Shown: one piece after another, positions 17,228 through 27,595 of the stretch
How positions within the stretch are numbered: position 1 is the stretch's first letter
Layout: every line of letters begins with the position of its first letter
From: Patescibacteria group bacterium
Lineage (GTDB): Bacteria > Patescibacteriota > Patescibacteriia > Patescibacteriales > UBA12465
Reading direction: 5' to 3'
Assembly (NCBI GenBank): GCA_029982795.1
Contig: JARRBY010000004.1
Span: 1 to 42,718 of the forward strand
DNA: 42,718 nt
Position numbers and translations under genes: made by a program
The notes under the pieces: generated by a model
Databases searched by the model: none
What the model was told of the DNA's origin: nothing
The model's input: the letters and a program-made list of their open reading frames with translations, nothing else

Positions 17228-19657
17228 TTAAAAATCTCGTAATTGCGCTCCAAATTTTTCAATAACTTGTTCAACTAATTCTTTTTGAATTTTATCAACC
17301 TCGTTTGAAGTTAAAGTTTTTTCTTCTGATTGATAAGTTAAATGAAAAGCTAAACTTTTCTTATCAGCCGGCAATTTAATCCCTTTGTAAGTATCAAATA
17401 GTTCAACCGATTTAATCAAAGGATGGAAAGATGATAAAACATCTTTAATATCATTATATAATATTTTATCAGGAAGTACAAAACAAAGATCACGAACAAC
17501 CGGCGGATATTTTAAAACTTCTTTTATTTTAAAAGGGGCTTGCTCTAAGAATAAAGAAAACAAACTGTTGCAATTAATTTCTAATAAAGCAACTTCTACT
17601 TTTAAATTAAGATTCTTTTTCACATCATTACTTCCTAAACCCAACCAACCTATATTTTTACCAGCAACAGAAACTTGCGCTATTAACTTTTCATCGGCCC
17701 AACCAGGAGGGGTGTCAAAATTTAAATAAACAACATCATCATTAAGATTAAGAAGCCAAGTTAAAAAATTGGTAGTAATGTTTTTTAATTGCGAAAAAAC
17801 TAACTTATTCTTCCCCGCTAAAATTATTCCTAATCTTTTTTCTTGATAAGGTAATTTCTCTATCCCGGAAATATCTTTAACATATTCTCCGGGCAAATTA
17901 AAGAAAACATCTCCAATCTCAAAAAATGCTAAATCATCAGATTTAGATTGATTATTTTTTATAGTAGAAAATAAACCGGGCGCTAATGATTGACGCAACA
18001 TGCTATTTAATTCGGATAAAGGATTAGCCAGTTTGAGATGATTAAAAAAATCAATATTTAATTTTTTTAACTGCTCTTCACCAACAAAGGAATAATTATA
18101 AACTTCAGTTAAAAGAAATTGCGAATAAAGCATATCTTTAATCCTTCTCTCCAAGAGTCTTTCTTGATTATCAATTGGTAATGATAATTCTTCTTTTGGC
18201 AAAGTTGATTTAATATTATCATAACCATAAATTCTTAATACTTCTTCTACAATATCCTCCTTTTCTTTTATATCTTTAGTAGCCCGCCAAGAAGGAACCA
18301 CAACCTCAATTTCATTATCATTCTCAGTACACGTAAAGCCTAACAAACTTAATGATTTTAAAGCATCATTTTTAGGTATCTCTTGACCAATTTTAGTAGT
18401 CAACCAAGAATAATTAAACTTTATCTTTTTCTCAATAGGCTTATGTGAATAAATATCAACTCCCGTACCAATAATTTTTATATCCTCGCAAACTTCTTTT
18501 AATAATGACACAAAACGTTTCAAGGCCACTTCTGTTAAATTTGGATCTAAAGATTTTTCATAACGCAAAGACGCTTCCGATCTTAAACCTAAACGTTGAG
18601 CAGTTTTTCTAATAACTTCGGCAGAAAAATTAGCCGCTTCTAAAACTAATGAGGTTGATTTATCACTAATTTGACTTTCAAGACCCCCCATAACACCGGC
18701 AATCGCAATAATATTTTTACCATTTGTAATCACTAAATCATCAACATTTAATTGTCTTTCTTTTTGATCTATTGTCTCTATTTTTTCGTTATTTAAAGCT
18801 CTTCTCACTTCTATTTTATCAACAAAAGCAGCATCAAAAGTATGTAAAGGTTGCCCTAATTCAAACATTACATAATTTGCAATATCAACAATATTATTTA
18901 TTGGCCTTTGGTTAATTGCCACCAATCTTTTCTTAAGCCAATCGGGGGATGGAGCAACTTTAATATTATCTATTTTTAAAGCCATGTAGCGAGGACAAGC
19001 TATTTTATCAAAAACCTCTGCTTTAAACTTATCTTTTTCGTTGAATTTTATTTTAATTTTATCATCAATAATTTTTTCCCAAGGTTTTAAAGTGGTGTTA
19101 AATAAAACTGATAATTCGCGAGCAATTCCGTAGTGATTTAAAAGATCAGGACGATTTGATAAAGATTTGTTATCAATTTCAAAAATTAAATCATCCATTT
19201 TTAAATATTCTGAAAAATCTTGTCCTATTTTCGCTTTCTCTTTTAAAACCATGATTCCTTTGTGTTCAAAACCTAAACCAAGTTCATCTTCAGCACAAAT
19301 CATACCCTCAGATATCTCACCTCTAATTTTACTAGTTTTTATCTCAAAATCACCTGGTAAAATTGCTCCGTCTAAAGCCACGGGAACCAGTTGCCCGCTT
19401 TCCACGTTAGGAGCACCACAAACAATTTTTAAAATTCTATCTTTTATATCAACCGAAACTAAACTAAGTTTATCAGCATTGGGGTGCTTGCTAACTTCTA
19501 AAACTTTTCCGACAACCACCTGAGAAAAAACCTCTTTTTGATTTTTGGTAGCCTCAACTTCCACTGTATGAGCTGTTAATTTATCTGCCACCTCATTAAA
19601 ATTATACTTAGGTGAAAGTTTAATAAAGTCTTGTAACCAATTATAAGAAATATACAT
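17228..19657 (-). CDS. pheT: phenylalanyl-tRNA synthetase beta subunit
   Basis: N-terminal tRNA-binding fold (VVVGKVLEVSKHPNADKLSLVSVD), B3/B4, B5, FDX-ACB domains. Confidence 0.95.
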   Translation of the reverse strand: MYISYNWLQDFIKLSPKYNFNEVADKLTAHTVEVEATKNQKEVFSQVVVGKVLEVSKHPNADKLSLVSVDIKDRILKIVCGAPNVESGQLVPVALDGAILPGDFEIKTSKIRGEISEGMICAEDELGLGFEHKGIMVLKEKAKIGQDFSEYLKMDDLIFEIDNKSLSNRPDLLNHYGIARELSVLFNTTLKPWEKIIDDKIKIKFNEKDKFKAEVFDKIACPRYMALKIDNIKVAPSPDWLKKRLVAINQRPINNIVDIANYVMFELGQPLHTFDAAFVDKIEVRRALNNEKIETIDQKERQLNVDDLVITNGKNIIAIAGVMGGLESQISDKSTSLVLEAANFSAEVIRKTAQRLGLRSEASLRYEKSLDPNLTEVALKRFVSLLKEVCEDIKIIGTGVDIYSHKPIEKKIKFNYSWLTTKIGQEIPKNDALKSLSLLGFTCTENDNEIEVVVPSWRATKDIKEKEDIVEEVLRIYGYDNIKSTLPKEELSLPIDNQERLLERRIKDMLYSQFLLTEVYNYSFVGEEQLKKLNIDFFNHLKLANPLSELNSMLRQSLAPGLFSTIKNNQSKSDDLAFFEIGDVFFNLPGEYVKDISGIEKLPYQEKRLGIILAGKNKLVFSQLKNITTNFLTWLLNLNDDVVYLNFDTPPGWADEKLIAQVSVAGKNIGWLGLGSNDVKKNLNLKVEVALLEINCNSLFSLFLEQAPFKIKEVLKYPPVVRDLCFVLPDKILYNDIKDVLSSFHPLIKSVELFDTYKGIKLPADKKSLAFHLTYQSEEKTLTSNEVDKIQKELVEQVIEKFGAQLRDF

Positions 19658-19661
19658 ATAA

Positions 19662-20693
19662 TTAAAATTGTTGAAGAAATTTCAAATCTCCACTATTAAA
19701 TAATCTTACATCATTAACACCATATTTTAACATTGCTAATCTTGTTAGACCAAAGCCAAACGCTAAGCCTGAATATTTTTCCGGATCAATACCGCCGGCA
19801 CGCAAAACATTGGGATGAATTAAACCTGCGCCCACTATTTCCAGCCAACCGGTTTGTTTACAAACCTTGCAACCTTTACCACTACATAAAAAACAAGTAT
19901 ATTCTCCATTATTTCCCGGCTCTACAAAAGGATAAAACTTAGGCCTCATTCTTAATTTAGTATTTGGCCCAAATATTTTTTTACCAACTATTTCTAATAA
20001 ACTTTTTAAATTAGCAAAATTTATATCTTCCCCAACCATTAAACCCTCAAATTGATAAAAAGTATGTTCATGCCTAGCATCTGTCGCCTCATTACGAAAA
20101 CATCTTCCAGGAATAATTGCCTTTAAAGGAGCACCAAATTTTCGCATAGCTCTAATTTGTACTGGTGAGGTATGGGTTCTCATAACCAAATCTAATTCTT
20201 CTTGATTATCATCTTTTGCACTTGTAACATAGAAAGTATCTTGCATATCACGTGCTGGATGAAAAGGGGGTATATTAAGAGCGGTAAAATTAAAATAATC
20301 ACTTTCTAATTCGGGCCCAGAAATAATAGAAAATCCTAAACTAGAAAACAAATCCTCCACTTCTTTTTGAATAATAGTAATGGGGTGAAGATGGCCTCTT
20401 TTCATGTTTACTCCCGGTAAAGTGACATCTAAAATCTCACCGTCATTATTATTCAAAATACTATTTTTTGCCTTAGTAAAAGCTTCTTCCAACTCTTTTT
20501 TTGTTTGGTTAGCCAATACCCCAAACTCTTTTCGTAATTCTAAATCTAAATCTTTTAAACTGTGCATGATTTGATTAATTTCACCCTTACGAGAAAAATA
20601 TTTCAACTCAATCTCCTTTAAATCAGCTTCGGACTTAATTTCATTAATTTTTTCCAATATTTCATTTTTTAACGTTTGTAATCTATTTTTCAT
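19662..20693 (-). CDS. pheS: phenylalanyl-tRNA synthetase alpha subunit
   Basis: HLHPITIIQKEVEDLFSSLGFSIISGPELESDYFNFTALNIPPFHPARDMQDTFYV...RTHTSPVQIR. Confidence 0.95.
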   Translation of the reverse strand: MKNRLQTLKNEILEKINEIKSEADLKEIELKYFSRKGEINQIMHSLKDLDLELRKEFGVLANQTKKELEEAFTKAKNSILNNNDGEILDVTLPGVNMKRGHLHPITIIQKEVEDLFSSLGFSIISGPELESDYFNFTALNIPPFHPARDMQDTFYVTSAKDDNQEELDLVMRTHTSPVQIRAMRKFGAPLKAIIPGRCFRNEATDARHEHTFYQFEGLMVGEDINFANLKSLLEIVGKKIFGPNTKLRMRPKFYPFVEPGNNGEYTCFLCSGKGCKVCKQTGWLEIVGAGLIHPNVLRAGGIDPEKYSGLAFGFGLTRLAMLKYGVNDVRLFNSGDLKFLQQF

Positions 20694-20697
20694 ATAA

Positions 20698-21078
20698 TTA
20701 ACGTTTTTTCTTGTTACTTAATAAAAATATCTCTAAAACCGAAAATGTCATGATTAAAAACAATAAATTTAACCAAGTTAATAAATTATTCGCTTGTAAA
20801 AATAAGGCAAGAATTAAAAAAAGAGCAAATAAAAATGATTGTCTAAAAGATAACTTTACCAAATTAAAAACCGGGCTCTTTTTTAAAATTACAAATCTAA
20901 TTAAAAATCCAACTAAAGTAAAGAAACCAACCAAAGCAATAAAGAGCGAGGCGTAAAAAAGTAAAAATCCTAACCAATTAGTAGAAAAAGGATCGATAAT
21001 ATCTGCCACAAAAAAGAAAATCGCCCAACAAATTGCCGTTAAAATCGACATTACAAATAAATAGTTTTTTAAAGTCAT
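20698..21078 (-). CDS. hypothetical membrane protein
   Basis: 126 aa, four hydrophobic segments, between pheS and valS, overlapping valS by 4 nt. Confidence 0.6.
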   Translation of the reverse strand: MTLKNYLFVMSILTAICWAIFFFVADIIDPFSTNWLGFLLFYASLFIALVGFFTLVGFLIRFVILKKSPVFNLVKLSFRQSFLFALFLILALFLQANNLLTWLNLLFLIMTFSVLEIFLLSNKKKR

Positions 21079-23705
21079 AATTTACTTATTGCTTGTTTTA
21101 TTTTAGCTTGCTCTATTTTATATTTTTCTAACTTTTCACGCTCTGTTGTTACAATTTTCGTTGGTGCTTTTTTTACAAACTCATTATTATTTAATTTTTC
21201 CTCTTGTAATTTTATTAACTTATTTAAATTTTCCTTTTCCTTATTCAATCTTTGCAATTCCTTATCCTTATCAAATGCCCCCAAAAGAAATATCTCTGTC
21301 TCTTGTGAAATTGCGATAATGGCTCCTTCTATTTTTTCCCCCTTTTCTAAAACCGTTACAGAGGAAAGGCTGGTTTTTAAACCTTTAATAATATTTATAT
21401 TTTTAGCAATAAACTCTTTATCTCTGTGCCCAAAAATTACTGCTTCTAATTTTTTAGCTGGTTCTATCTTATTTTCACTCCTAGCATTGCGAATTGCAAT
21501 TATTATATCTTGAATTTTTGTAAAATCATCACCTTTAAATTTTAAAACCGCTTCTTCTATTTTTTTTGTTTCCGGCCAAGTTTCTACCATTAATAAATTA
21601 TTGTTAAAACTCTCCCAGACTGTTTCGGTAACAAAAGGAATAAAAGGATGCCATAATTTTAATAAATTTTTTAATATAAAAATAAGTATTTTTTCTTTTC
21701 CTTTTTCAATTTTAGCAACTTCCAAATACCAATCGGCCAATTTGCTCCAAGTAAACTCATTTAACTCCTCAGCTGCTAAAGAAAAATTATGATTTTCTAA
21801 ATTTTCTTCTGTTTTTTTTATTGTTTCAAATAAATTTAACAAAATCCACTTATCAGCACTTGTTTTTATTTCTAAGTCTTTTATCTCTAAATTATTTTCT
21901 ACTTCACTTTTACTATAATCCAAAATAAAACGAGAAATATTCCATAATTTATTAATAAAATTTCTTTTAGCTTCAATTTTTTCTTCACTAAAGCGAGTAT
22001 CATTACCGGGGGTAAAACCCATTAAAAGCGAGAGGCGAACAGCATCAGCACCAAATTTTTCTGCCATTAATAAAGGGTCAATACCATTACCCTTAGATTT
22101 AGACATCTTCTTTCCCTGTTTATCTAAAACCATGCCATGTAAATATACTTGTTTAAATGGTGGTTCATTAAGAGCAAAATAAGACATCATTATCATTCTT
22201 GATACCCAAAGAGTAATAATTTCATAGCCAGTCTCAAGTAATTGTGTTGGATGAAACTTAGCTAAATCACCAATTTTTTCTCCATTTCTAAAATTATCAG
22301 GCCAACCAAGAGTAGAAAATGTCCACATTCCGGAAGAAAACCAAGTATCTAGTGTATCTGGATCTTGTTGCCAACTTTTATCTTCTGGTTTTTCCAAGCC
22401 ACAATAAACCTCATCATTTTTATACCAAACCGGAATTTGATGTCCAAACCAAATTTGACGAGAAATACACCAATCATGTAAATTTTCCATCCAATCAAGA
22501 TATCTTTTTTCAAAACGACTTGGAATAAATTCAATTAATTTTTCTCGCGCTGCGGCCATTGCTATTTCTTTCAAAGATTTTCCACCCAATCTATCTAATT
22601 TTTTATCAACTGCTATAAACCACTGTTTTGAAGGGAGGGGTTCAATAATTGAACCACAGCGATAACAATGAGCGTTATTATGAATATAATTTTCGTCAAT
22701 ATGATCAATTAAACCAATTTTTTCCATATCAGAGACAATGGCAGTACGAGCCTCTTTGCTAGTTAAACCCGCATACTTACCACAATTTGCCATCATTTTT
22801 CCATCCTCATCAATAATCTTTTTACTGGGTAAGTTGTGACGCCGTGCTATTTCATCATCAATAAAGCTATGAGCTGGAGTAACTTTAATTACCCCTGAAC
22901 CAAAATTCTTATCAACTGCATAATCAGCCACCACTTTTACTTTAAATTTTCCCAACACTCCTTCTATTTCTAATTCTTTGCCGACATATTGACTGTATCT
23001 ATCATCACCGGGATAAACTGCGACAGCAGTATCTCCTAATTTTGTCTCCGGTCTTGTAGTTGCTAAAACAAAAGGACCATATTTTAACCAATAAAGTTTT
23101 GCTTTTTCCTCTTTATACTCAACTTCATCATCGGCTAAGGTTGAATGACAACGAGGGCACCAATTCACCAATCTTTCTCCCCGATAAATAACGCCTTCGT
23201 CATACATATTTTTAAACATGACCCGGACTGCTTTCTGTCTTTTTTCATCAAGAGTAAAGGCGAAGCGTGACCAATCTAAAGAAGCTCCCATTTTTTTTAT
23301 TTGTTGCAATATAGTAGTTTGCGTTATCTCTAAAAAAGACCAAACTTCTTCAAGAAATTTTTCTCGTCCTAAATCATGTCTGTTTTTTCCTTGTTCTTGC
23401 CAAATTTTTTTCTCAACCACATTTTGAGTGGCAATTGCTGCGTGATCTGTTCCCGGTAACCACAAAACTCGATACCCTCTCAATCTTTTATAGCGCACCA
23501 ACAAGTCTTCAATGGCTAACATCGCTGCGTGTCCTAAATGTAGTTTTGCGGTAATGTTGGGTGGAGGAAGAATAATTGTATAATTTTCCGCCTTTTCTGA
23601 TAAATTTAAATTATCAGGATTAAAATATCCTGATTTTTCCCATTTATCATAAATTTTATCCTCATTTTCTAAAGGTTTATAGACTTTTTCTAATTCTTTA
23701 TTCAT
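21075..23705 (-). CDS. valS: valyl-tRNA synthetase
   Basis: ILPPPNITAKLHLGHA...WLPGTDHAAIATQ...KMSKSKGN; C-terminal coiled coil. Confidence 0.95.
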   Translation of the reverse strand: MNKELEKVYKPLENEDKIYDKWEKSGYFNPDNLNLSEKAENYTIILPPPNITAKLHLGHAAMLAIEDLLVRYKRLRGYRVLWLPGTDHAAIATQNVVEKKIWQEQGKNRHDLGREKFLEEVWSFLEITQTTILQQIKKMGASLDWSRFAFTLDEKRQKAVRVMFKNMYDEGVIYRGERLVNWCPRCHSTLADDEVEYKEEKAKLYWLKYGPFVLATTRPETKLGDTAVAVYPGDDRYSQYVGKELEIEGVLGKFKVKVVADYAVDKNFGSGVIKVTPAHSFIDDEIARRHNLPSKKIIDEDGKMMANCGKYAGLTSKEARTAIVSDMEKIGLIDHIDENYIHNNAHCYRCGSIIEPLPSKQWFIAVDKKLDRLGGKSLKEIAMAAAREKLIEFIPSRFEKRYLDWMENLHDWCISRQIWFGHQIPVWYKNDEVYCGLEKPEDKSWQQDPDTLDTWFSSGMWTFSTLGWPDNFRNGEKIGDLAKFHPTQLLETGYEIITLWVSRMIMMSYFALNEPPFKQVYLHGMVLDKQGKKMSKSKGNGIDPLLMAEKFGADAVRLSLLMGFTPGNDTRFSEEKIEAKRNFINKLWNISRFILDYSKSEVENNLEIKDLEIKTSADKWILLNLFETIKKTEENLENHNFSLAAEELNEFTWSKLADWYLEVAKIEKGKEKILIFILKNLLKLWHPFIPFVTETVWESFNNNLLMVETWPETKKIEEAVLKFKGDDFTKIQDIIIAIRNARSENKIEPAKKLEAVIFGHRDKEFIAKNINIIKGLKTSLSSVTVLEKGEKIEGAIIAISQETEIFLLGAFDKDKELQRLNKEKENLNKLIKLQEEKLNNNEFVKKAPTKIVTTEREKLEKYKIEQAKIKQAISKL

Positions 23706-23754
23706 AATATAAAACTACCAAAAAAAGAGTCTTAAGTCAATTATATCTAAAGGC

Positions 23755-23783
23755 TTGACGGGAGTTAAAAATAGTTATATATT
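23755..23783 (+). promoter_or_regulatory. sigma70-type promoter, TTGACG-N17-TATATT
   Basis: Upstream of the DHH-family ORF with 17-nt spacing. Confidence 0.55.
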
Positions 23784-23824
23784 GTTTTATTAAACTCCAT
23801 TTTTACTAACTAAAACGAGTTTTC

Positions 23825-24928
23825 ATGATAAAAATTGAAGAACAAATTTTTAAACAAATTGAAAAGGCAAATAATATATTATTAGTCTTTCCTTCTGATT
23901 GGAATCCGGATTCAGTCTCCGCCTCACTGGCTCTATATTTATTTTTAAAAAAAAGCGGAAAAAATGTTAATGTAGCCGGTTCCTATTCTAAAAATCAAAA
24001 ACATTTAAATTTTCTTCCCGCCTTTAATGAAATAAAAAATAATTTAGACCATCTGCGAAAATTTGTCGTCTCTTTAGATATAAGCAAAACTAAAGTTAGC
24101 CAAATTAAATATGTGGTTGAAAAAAATCAATTAAATTTTATTCTTTCTCCGGAAAATGGTTGGTTTGAAGCTTCTGATGTTAGTTCTCGTGCTGGTGATT
24201 TTTTTTATGATTTAATTATTAGTTTAGGTGCTAATGATTTAGAATCTTTAGGTGATATTTATGATAAAAATATTGAATTTTTTTATAAAACCCCTCTTAT
24301 CAACCTATCTTGTCAAGCATCAACTGAAGAGTTTGGAGAAATAAATTTTATTGCTATTAATTATTCGACCCTAGCTGAGTTAATTTATGATCTTATTCTA
24401 AAAAAGAATAAGGATCTGATTGATGAAAATATTGCCACCGCTTTACTGGCCGGAATAATATTATCAACAAAAAACTTTAAAACCGGAAAATTAACACCCG
24501 AAACCCTAATTCATGCCTCTCAATTAATTAAATTAGGAGGGAGACGAGAAGAAATAGTAAATAATTTATATCGTAACCGACGTATTTCTGACCTAAAGCT
24601 TTGGGCTAAAATATTACAGAAACTAAAAATTGAAAAAAACAAAATCGCTTGGATTCCCCTTCAGGAGTCCGATTTAGATGGCCTGGAAATTGAAACTGAA
24701 CCTTTAAAAGATTTGATTGATGAACTAATGTCGGGATTAAATGAAGTAGAATTTATTATTATTGCCATCGAAAGTGTTTCAAAAACTAAACTTATTGCTT
24801 TCTCTTTAAACAATGAAAATGTTCTTCAACTTCTTAAAGCTTATAAACCAACCGGTAGTCCTAAATTAGCTACCGCCGAAACCAAAGAGCCGCCAGCTAA
24901 TATAATTGCCTCTTTATTAGCAAAATAA
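23825..24928 (+). CDS. DHH-family phosphoesterase-like protein
   Basis: NNILLVFPSDWNPDSVSASLALYLFLKKSGKNV is DHH-like; the catalytic motif looks degenerate. Confidence 0.6.
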   Translation: MIKIEEQIFKQIEKANNILLVFPSDWNPDSVSASLALYLFLKKSGKNVNVAGSYSKNQKHLNFLPAFNEIKNNLDHLRKFVVSLDISKTKVSQIKYVVEKNQLNFILSPENGWFEASDVSSRAGDFFYDLIISLGANDLESLGDIYDKNIEFFYKTPLINLSCQASTEEFGEINFIAINYSTLAELIYDLILKKNKDLIDENIATALLAGIILSTKNFKTGKLTPETLIHASQLIKLGGRREEIVNNLYRNRRISDLKLWAKILQKLKIEKNKIAWIPLQESDLDGLEIETEPLKDLIDELMSGLNEVEFIIIAIESVSKTKLIAFSLNNENVLQLLKAYKPTGSPKLATAETKEPPANIIASLLAK

Positions 24929-24931
24929 AAC

Positions 24932-24960
24932 TTGATAAATTGCTTTCGTAATGATATAAA
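24932..24960 (+). promoter_or_regulatory. promoter for tRNA-Ile/tRNA-Val, TTGATA-N17-TATAAA
   Basis: TTGATA 24932-24937 and TATAAA 24955-24960. Confidence 0.6.
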
Positions 24961-24978
24961 GATTTATGAAAACATTTT

Positions 24979-25052
24979 GCGCCTATAGCTCAGTTGGTTA
25001 GAGCACCGCTCTTATAAAGCGGGGGTCGATGGTTCAAGTCCATCTAGGCGCA
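24979..25052 (+). tRNA. tRNA-Ile(TAT)
   Basis: GCGCCTA...CCGCT-CTTATAA-AGCGG...GGTTCAAGTCC...TAGGCGC-A; anticodon UAU. Confidence 0.92.
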
Positions 25053-25059
25053 CTTCTGG

Positions 25060-25133
25060 GGGCTCGTAGCTCAGTTGGTTAGAGCGCTACGTTGACATCG
25101 TAGAGGTCTGCAGTTCGAATCTGCACGAGCCCA
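25060..25133 (+). tRNA. tRNA-Val(GAC)
   Basis: GGGCTCG...CTACG-TTGACAT-CGTAG...AGTTCGAATCT...CGAGCCC-A. Confidence 0.92.
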
Positions 25134-25135
25134 CT

Positions 25136-25159
25136 AAAACCGTTAAACCAACGGTTTTT
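25136..25159 (+). terminator. terminator after tRNA-Ile/Val
   Basis: AAAACCGTT-AAACC-AACGGTTTTT. Confidence 0.7.
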
Positions 25160-25241
25160 ATTTTTTGCCTTTTTATTTTTTTATTTACATTTTTAGAAAA
25201 AATTGGTAAATTAATAGTATAAATAAAATTCTCATCACTTT

Positions 25242-25658
25242 ATGCTTTTTTCTAAAAAAAATAAAAACAGTCCCCTTGTTAAAGAAGAAGAACCAACTAT
25301 AAATAAATGGTTAGAAGAAGAAGCGGGAGAAGAGGAAGGACAACTAGCGATTGATGTTTTACATGACTCTAAAAGAATTATTATAAAATCAACCATTGCT
25401 GGCGCCAATCCTGAAGATTTAAAAATATCACTTCATAACGACCTTCTTATTATTAAAGGAAATCGAGAAAATAAAGAACTCTCCTCTGATTGTGAATACT
25501 TATTTAAAGAGTGCTACTGGGGGCCGTTTTCACGCTCAATTATTTTACCAGCGGAAGTTGATCCTAAAAAAATAAAAGCAGAAATAGAAAATGGGGTTTT
25601 AACGATTACCTTATATAAATTAAAGCCAGAGAAAATAAAAGTTATTGTTAAAGATTAA
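25242..25658 (+). CDS. Hsp20/alpha-crystallin family small heat shock protein
   Basis: IAGANPEDLKISLHNDLLIIKGNRENK...FSRSIILPAEVDPKKIKAEIENGVLTITLYK. Confidence 0.92.
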   Translation: MLFSKKNKNSPLVKEEEPTINKWLEEEAGEEEGQLAIDVLHDSKRIIIKSTIAGANPEDLKISLHNDLLIIKGNRENKELSSDCEYLFKECYWGPFSRSIILPAEVDPKKIKAEIENGVLTITLYKLKPEKIKVIVKD

Positions 25659-27535
25659 TGTCTATCCTAAAAAATAAAAAATTAATTTTTATTTCTTTGT
25701 CAGTTTTATTATTGCTGGCAATTTTTTTAATTTTTTATTTTTCGTGGTCTACTAATTATCACTCCAAACTTCTTCCAAAAACTTATATCGGCAATCTTAA
25801 CGTTTCTGGTTTAAATATAAATGAAGTTAAGGTTTTATTAGAAAATGAAGAGCGTTATATTCGTGAAAAAGGAATTATTTTTTCCTATAATAATGAAAGT
25901 AAAACTTTTCCTCTTAGTGCTGTCTCTACCAGTCCGGATATTCCCGAGAATCTTCTTTATGTTGATTCCTTTGTTTTTGATATTGAAACGACTATAAACA
26001 ATGCTTTTTCAAAAAAAAATCGATCATTTATTAATTATATTAAAACTTATTTAATAAAAAATTATATAAATCAAACCTTTCTCTCTTTTTATTATCAAGA
26101 TGAAATTGTTTTAGATTGGCTTGATAAAAATTTCCCAAGTTTAAATATTCCCGCTGAAAATGCTTATTTTTCACTCAACGAAGAAGGGGAATTAATAAAT
26201 AACAAAGAAAAAATAGGAAAAACAGTAGCACTGGAAAATCTCAAAAATGATTTAGAAGAAGCTTTAAAAAATCTAAAACAAGCACAAATAGAAATAAAAA
26301 CTCAATCACAATACCCCAATATTTTACAAACTGATTTAGAAGTTTTAAGGCCTCAAGCTGAAGAAATATTAGCTAAAGGAGATTTTATAATTTTTTATTT
26401 TGATGAATCGAAAAAAGGAAAAGAAAAATTAACTTTTTCGGTTGCGCCGACTGAATTAATTACTTGGATAACAACAAAAAATATTAAGCAAACCCCAACT
26501 TTTAGTTTTGATCTTGAAAAAATCAAAAAATATCTTTCCTCTGAAATAGCTAAACAGGTTGATCAAACAATTATTTTACCTCGTTTTGAAGTTACTGCTA
26601 ATAAAGTATCTAGTTGGCAGGTGGGAAAAGATGGACGCGAACTTGACTTAGAACTAAGTGCTGAAAATATTTTAAATAGCTTAACAACTAATACTTGGGA
26701 GGCAGAAATAAAAACAAAAGTGATTAGGGTTGAAGATTTTACTTCAGAAAATGATTTTTCCATAAAAGAATTAATTGGCGTGGGTCATTCTAATTTCGCC
26801 GGTTCCTCAGCTAATAGACGCCATAATATTAAAGTTGGCGCTGATGCTGTTCATGGCATGTTAATTAAACCGGGAGAAGAATTTTCCCTTGTAAATACCT
26901 TGGGTGAAATTGATGCTAATAGTGGCTATTTACCCGAATTAGTCATAAAAGGTGATAAAACTATTCCTGAGTATGGTGGTGGTTTGTGCCAAGTGGCTAC
27001 AACCCTCTTTCGTTCCGCTCTTTCTTCAGGTCTGCCTATTACCGCCAGAAGAAATCACTCCTATCGCGTTAGTTATTATGAGCCAGCCGGTATGGATGCG
27101 GCTGTTTATGATCCTTGGCCCGATGTTAGATTTGTCAATGACACCAATAACTACATTTTAATTCAATCTCGTATTGAAGGAGATGATATTTATTTTGATT
27201 TCTGGGGAACTAAAGATGGAAGAGAAGCAACAACCACCACCCCTGTTATTTATAATATTGTAAAACCACCGGCCACTAAAATAATAGAAACCAATGACTT
27301 AGAACCGGGACAAAAACATTGTACCGAAAGTGCTCATAATGGTGCTGACGCCTATTTTGATTACATTGTAATTTATCCTGAGGGAGCCACAACTACGCCT
27401 CGTCAAGAAGTTAGATTTAATTCTCACTATGTGCCTTGGCAAGAAGTGTGTTTAGTGGGAAAAGAAGAAGAAAAAGTAGAGGAAACAGAAATAATTGAAG
27501 AAGAGTTGATTGAAGAAGAGTTGATTGAAGAATAA
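25658..27535 (+). CDS. VanW-family protein with N-terminal peptidoglycan-binding-like region
   Basis: N-terminal TM; HNIKVGADAVHGMLIKPGEEFSLVNTLGEI...YGGGLCQVATTLFRSALSSGLPITARRNHSYRV; C-terminal IEEELIEEELIEE. Confidence 0.88.
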   Translation: MSILKNKKLIFISLSVLLLLAIFLIFYFSWSTNYHSKLLPKTYIGNLNVSGLNINEVKVLLENEERYIREKGIIFSYNNESKTFPLSAVSTSPDIPENLLYVDSFVFDIETTINNAFSKKNRSFINYIKTYLIKNYINQTFLSFYYQDEIVLDWLDKNFPSLNIPAENAYFSLNEEGELINNKEKIGKTVALENLKNDLEEALKNLKQAQIEIKTQSQYPNILQTDLEVLRPQAEEILAKGDFIIFYFDESKKGKEKLTFSVAPTELITWITTKNIKQTPTFSFDLEKIKKYLSSEIAKQVDQTIILPRFEVTANKVSSWQVGKDGRELDLELSAENILNSLTTNTWEAEIKTKVIRVEDFTSENDFSIKELIGVGHSNFAGSSANRRHNIKVGADAVHGMLIKPGEEFSLVNTLGEIDANSGYLPELVIKGDKTIPEYGGGLCQVATTLFRSALSSGLPITARRNHSYRVSYYEPAGMDAAVYDPWPDVRFVNDTNNYILIQSRIEGDDIYFDFWGTKDGREATTTTPVIYNIVKPPATKIIETNDLEPGQKHCTESAHNGADAYFDYIVIYPEGATTTPRQEVRFNSHYVPWQEVCLVGKEEEKVEETEIIEEELIEEELIEE

Positions 27536-27555
27536 AAATAAAAAAATTAGTAAAT

Positions 27556-27588
27556 AAAAAAATAGCTCTAATTTAAAGCTATTTTTTT
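27556..27588. terminator. bidirectional intrinsic terminator
   Basis: AAAAAATAGCTCTAATTTAAAGCTATTTTTTT between convergent ORFs. Confidence 0.8.
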
Positions 27589-27595
27589 ATTTATC

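Noticed and set aside
25658-27535. Vancomycin resistance from the VanW domain
   Set aside because: VanW-family proteins are common cell-surface proteins; no van resistance genes are nearby.
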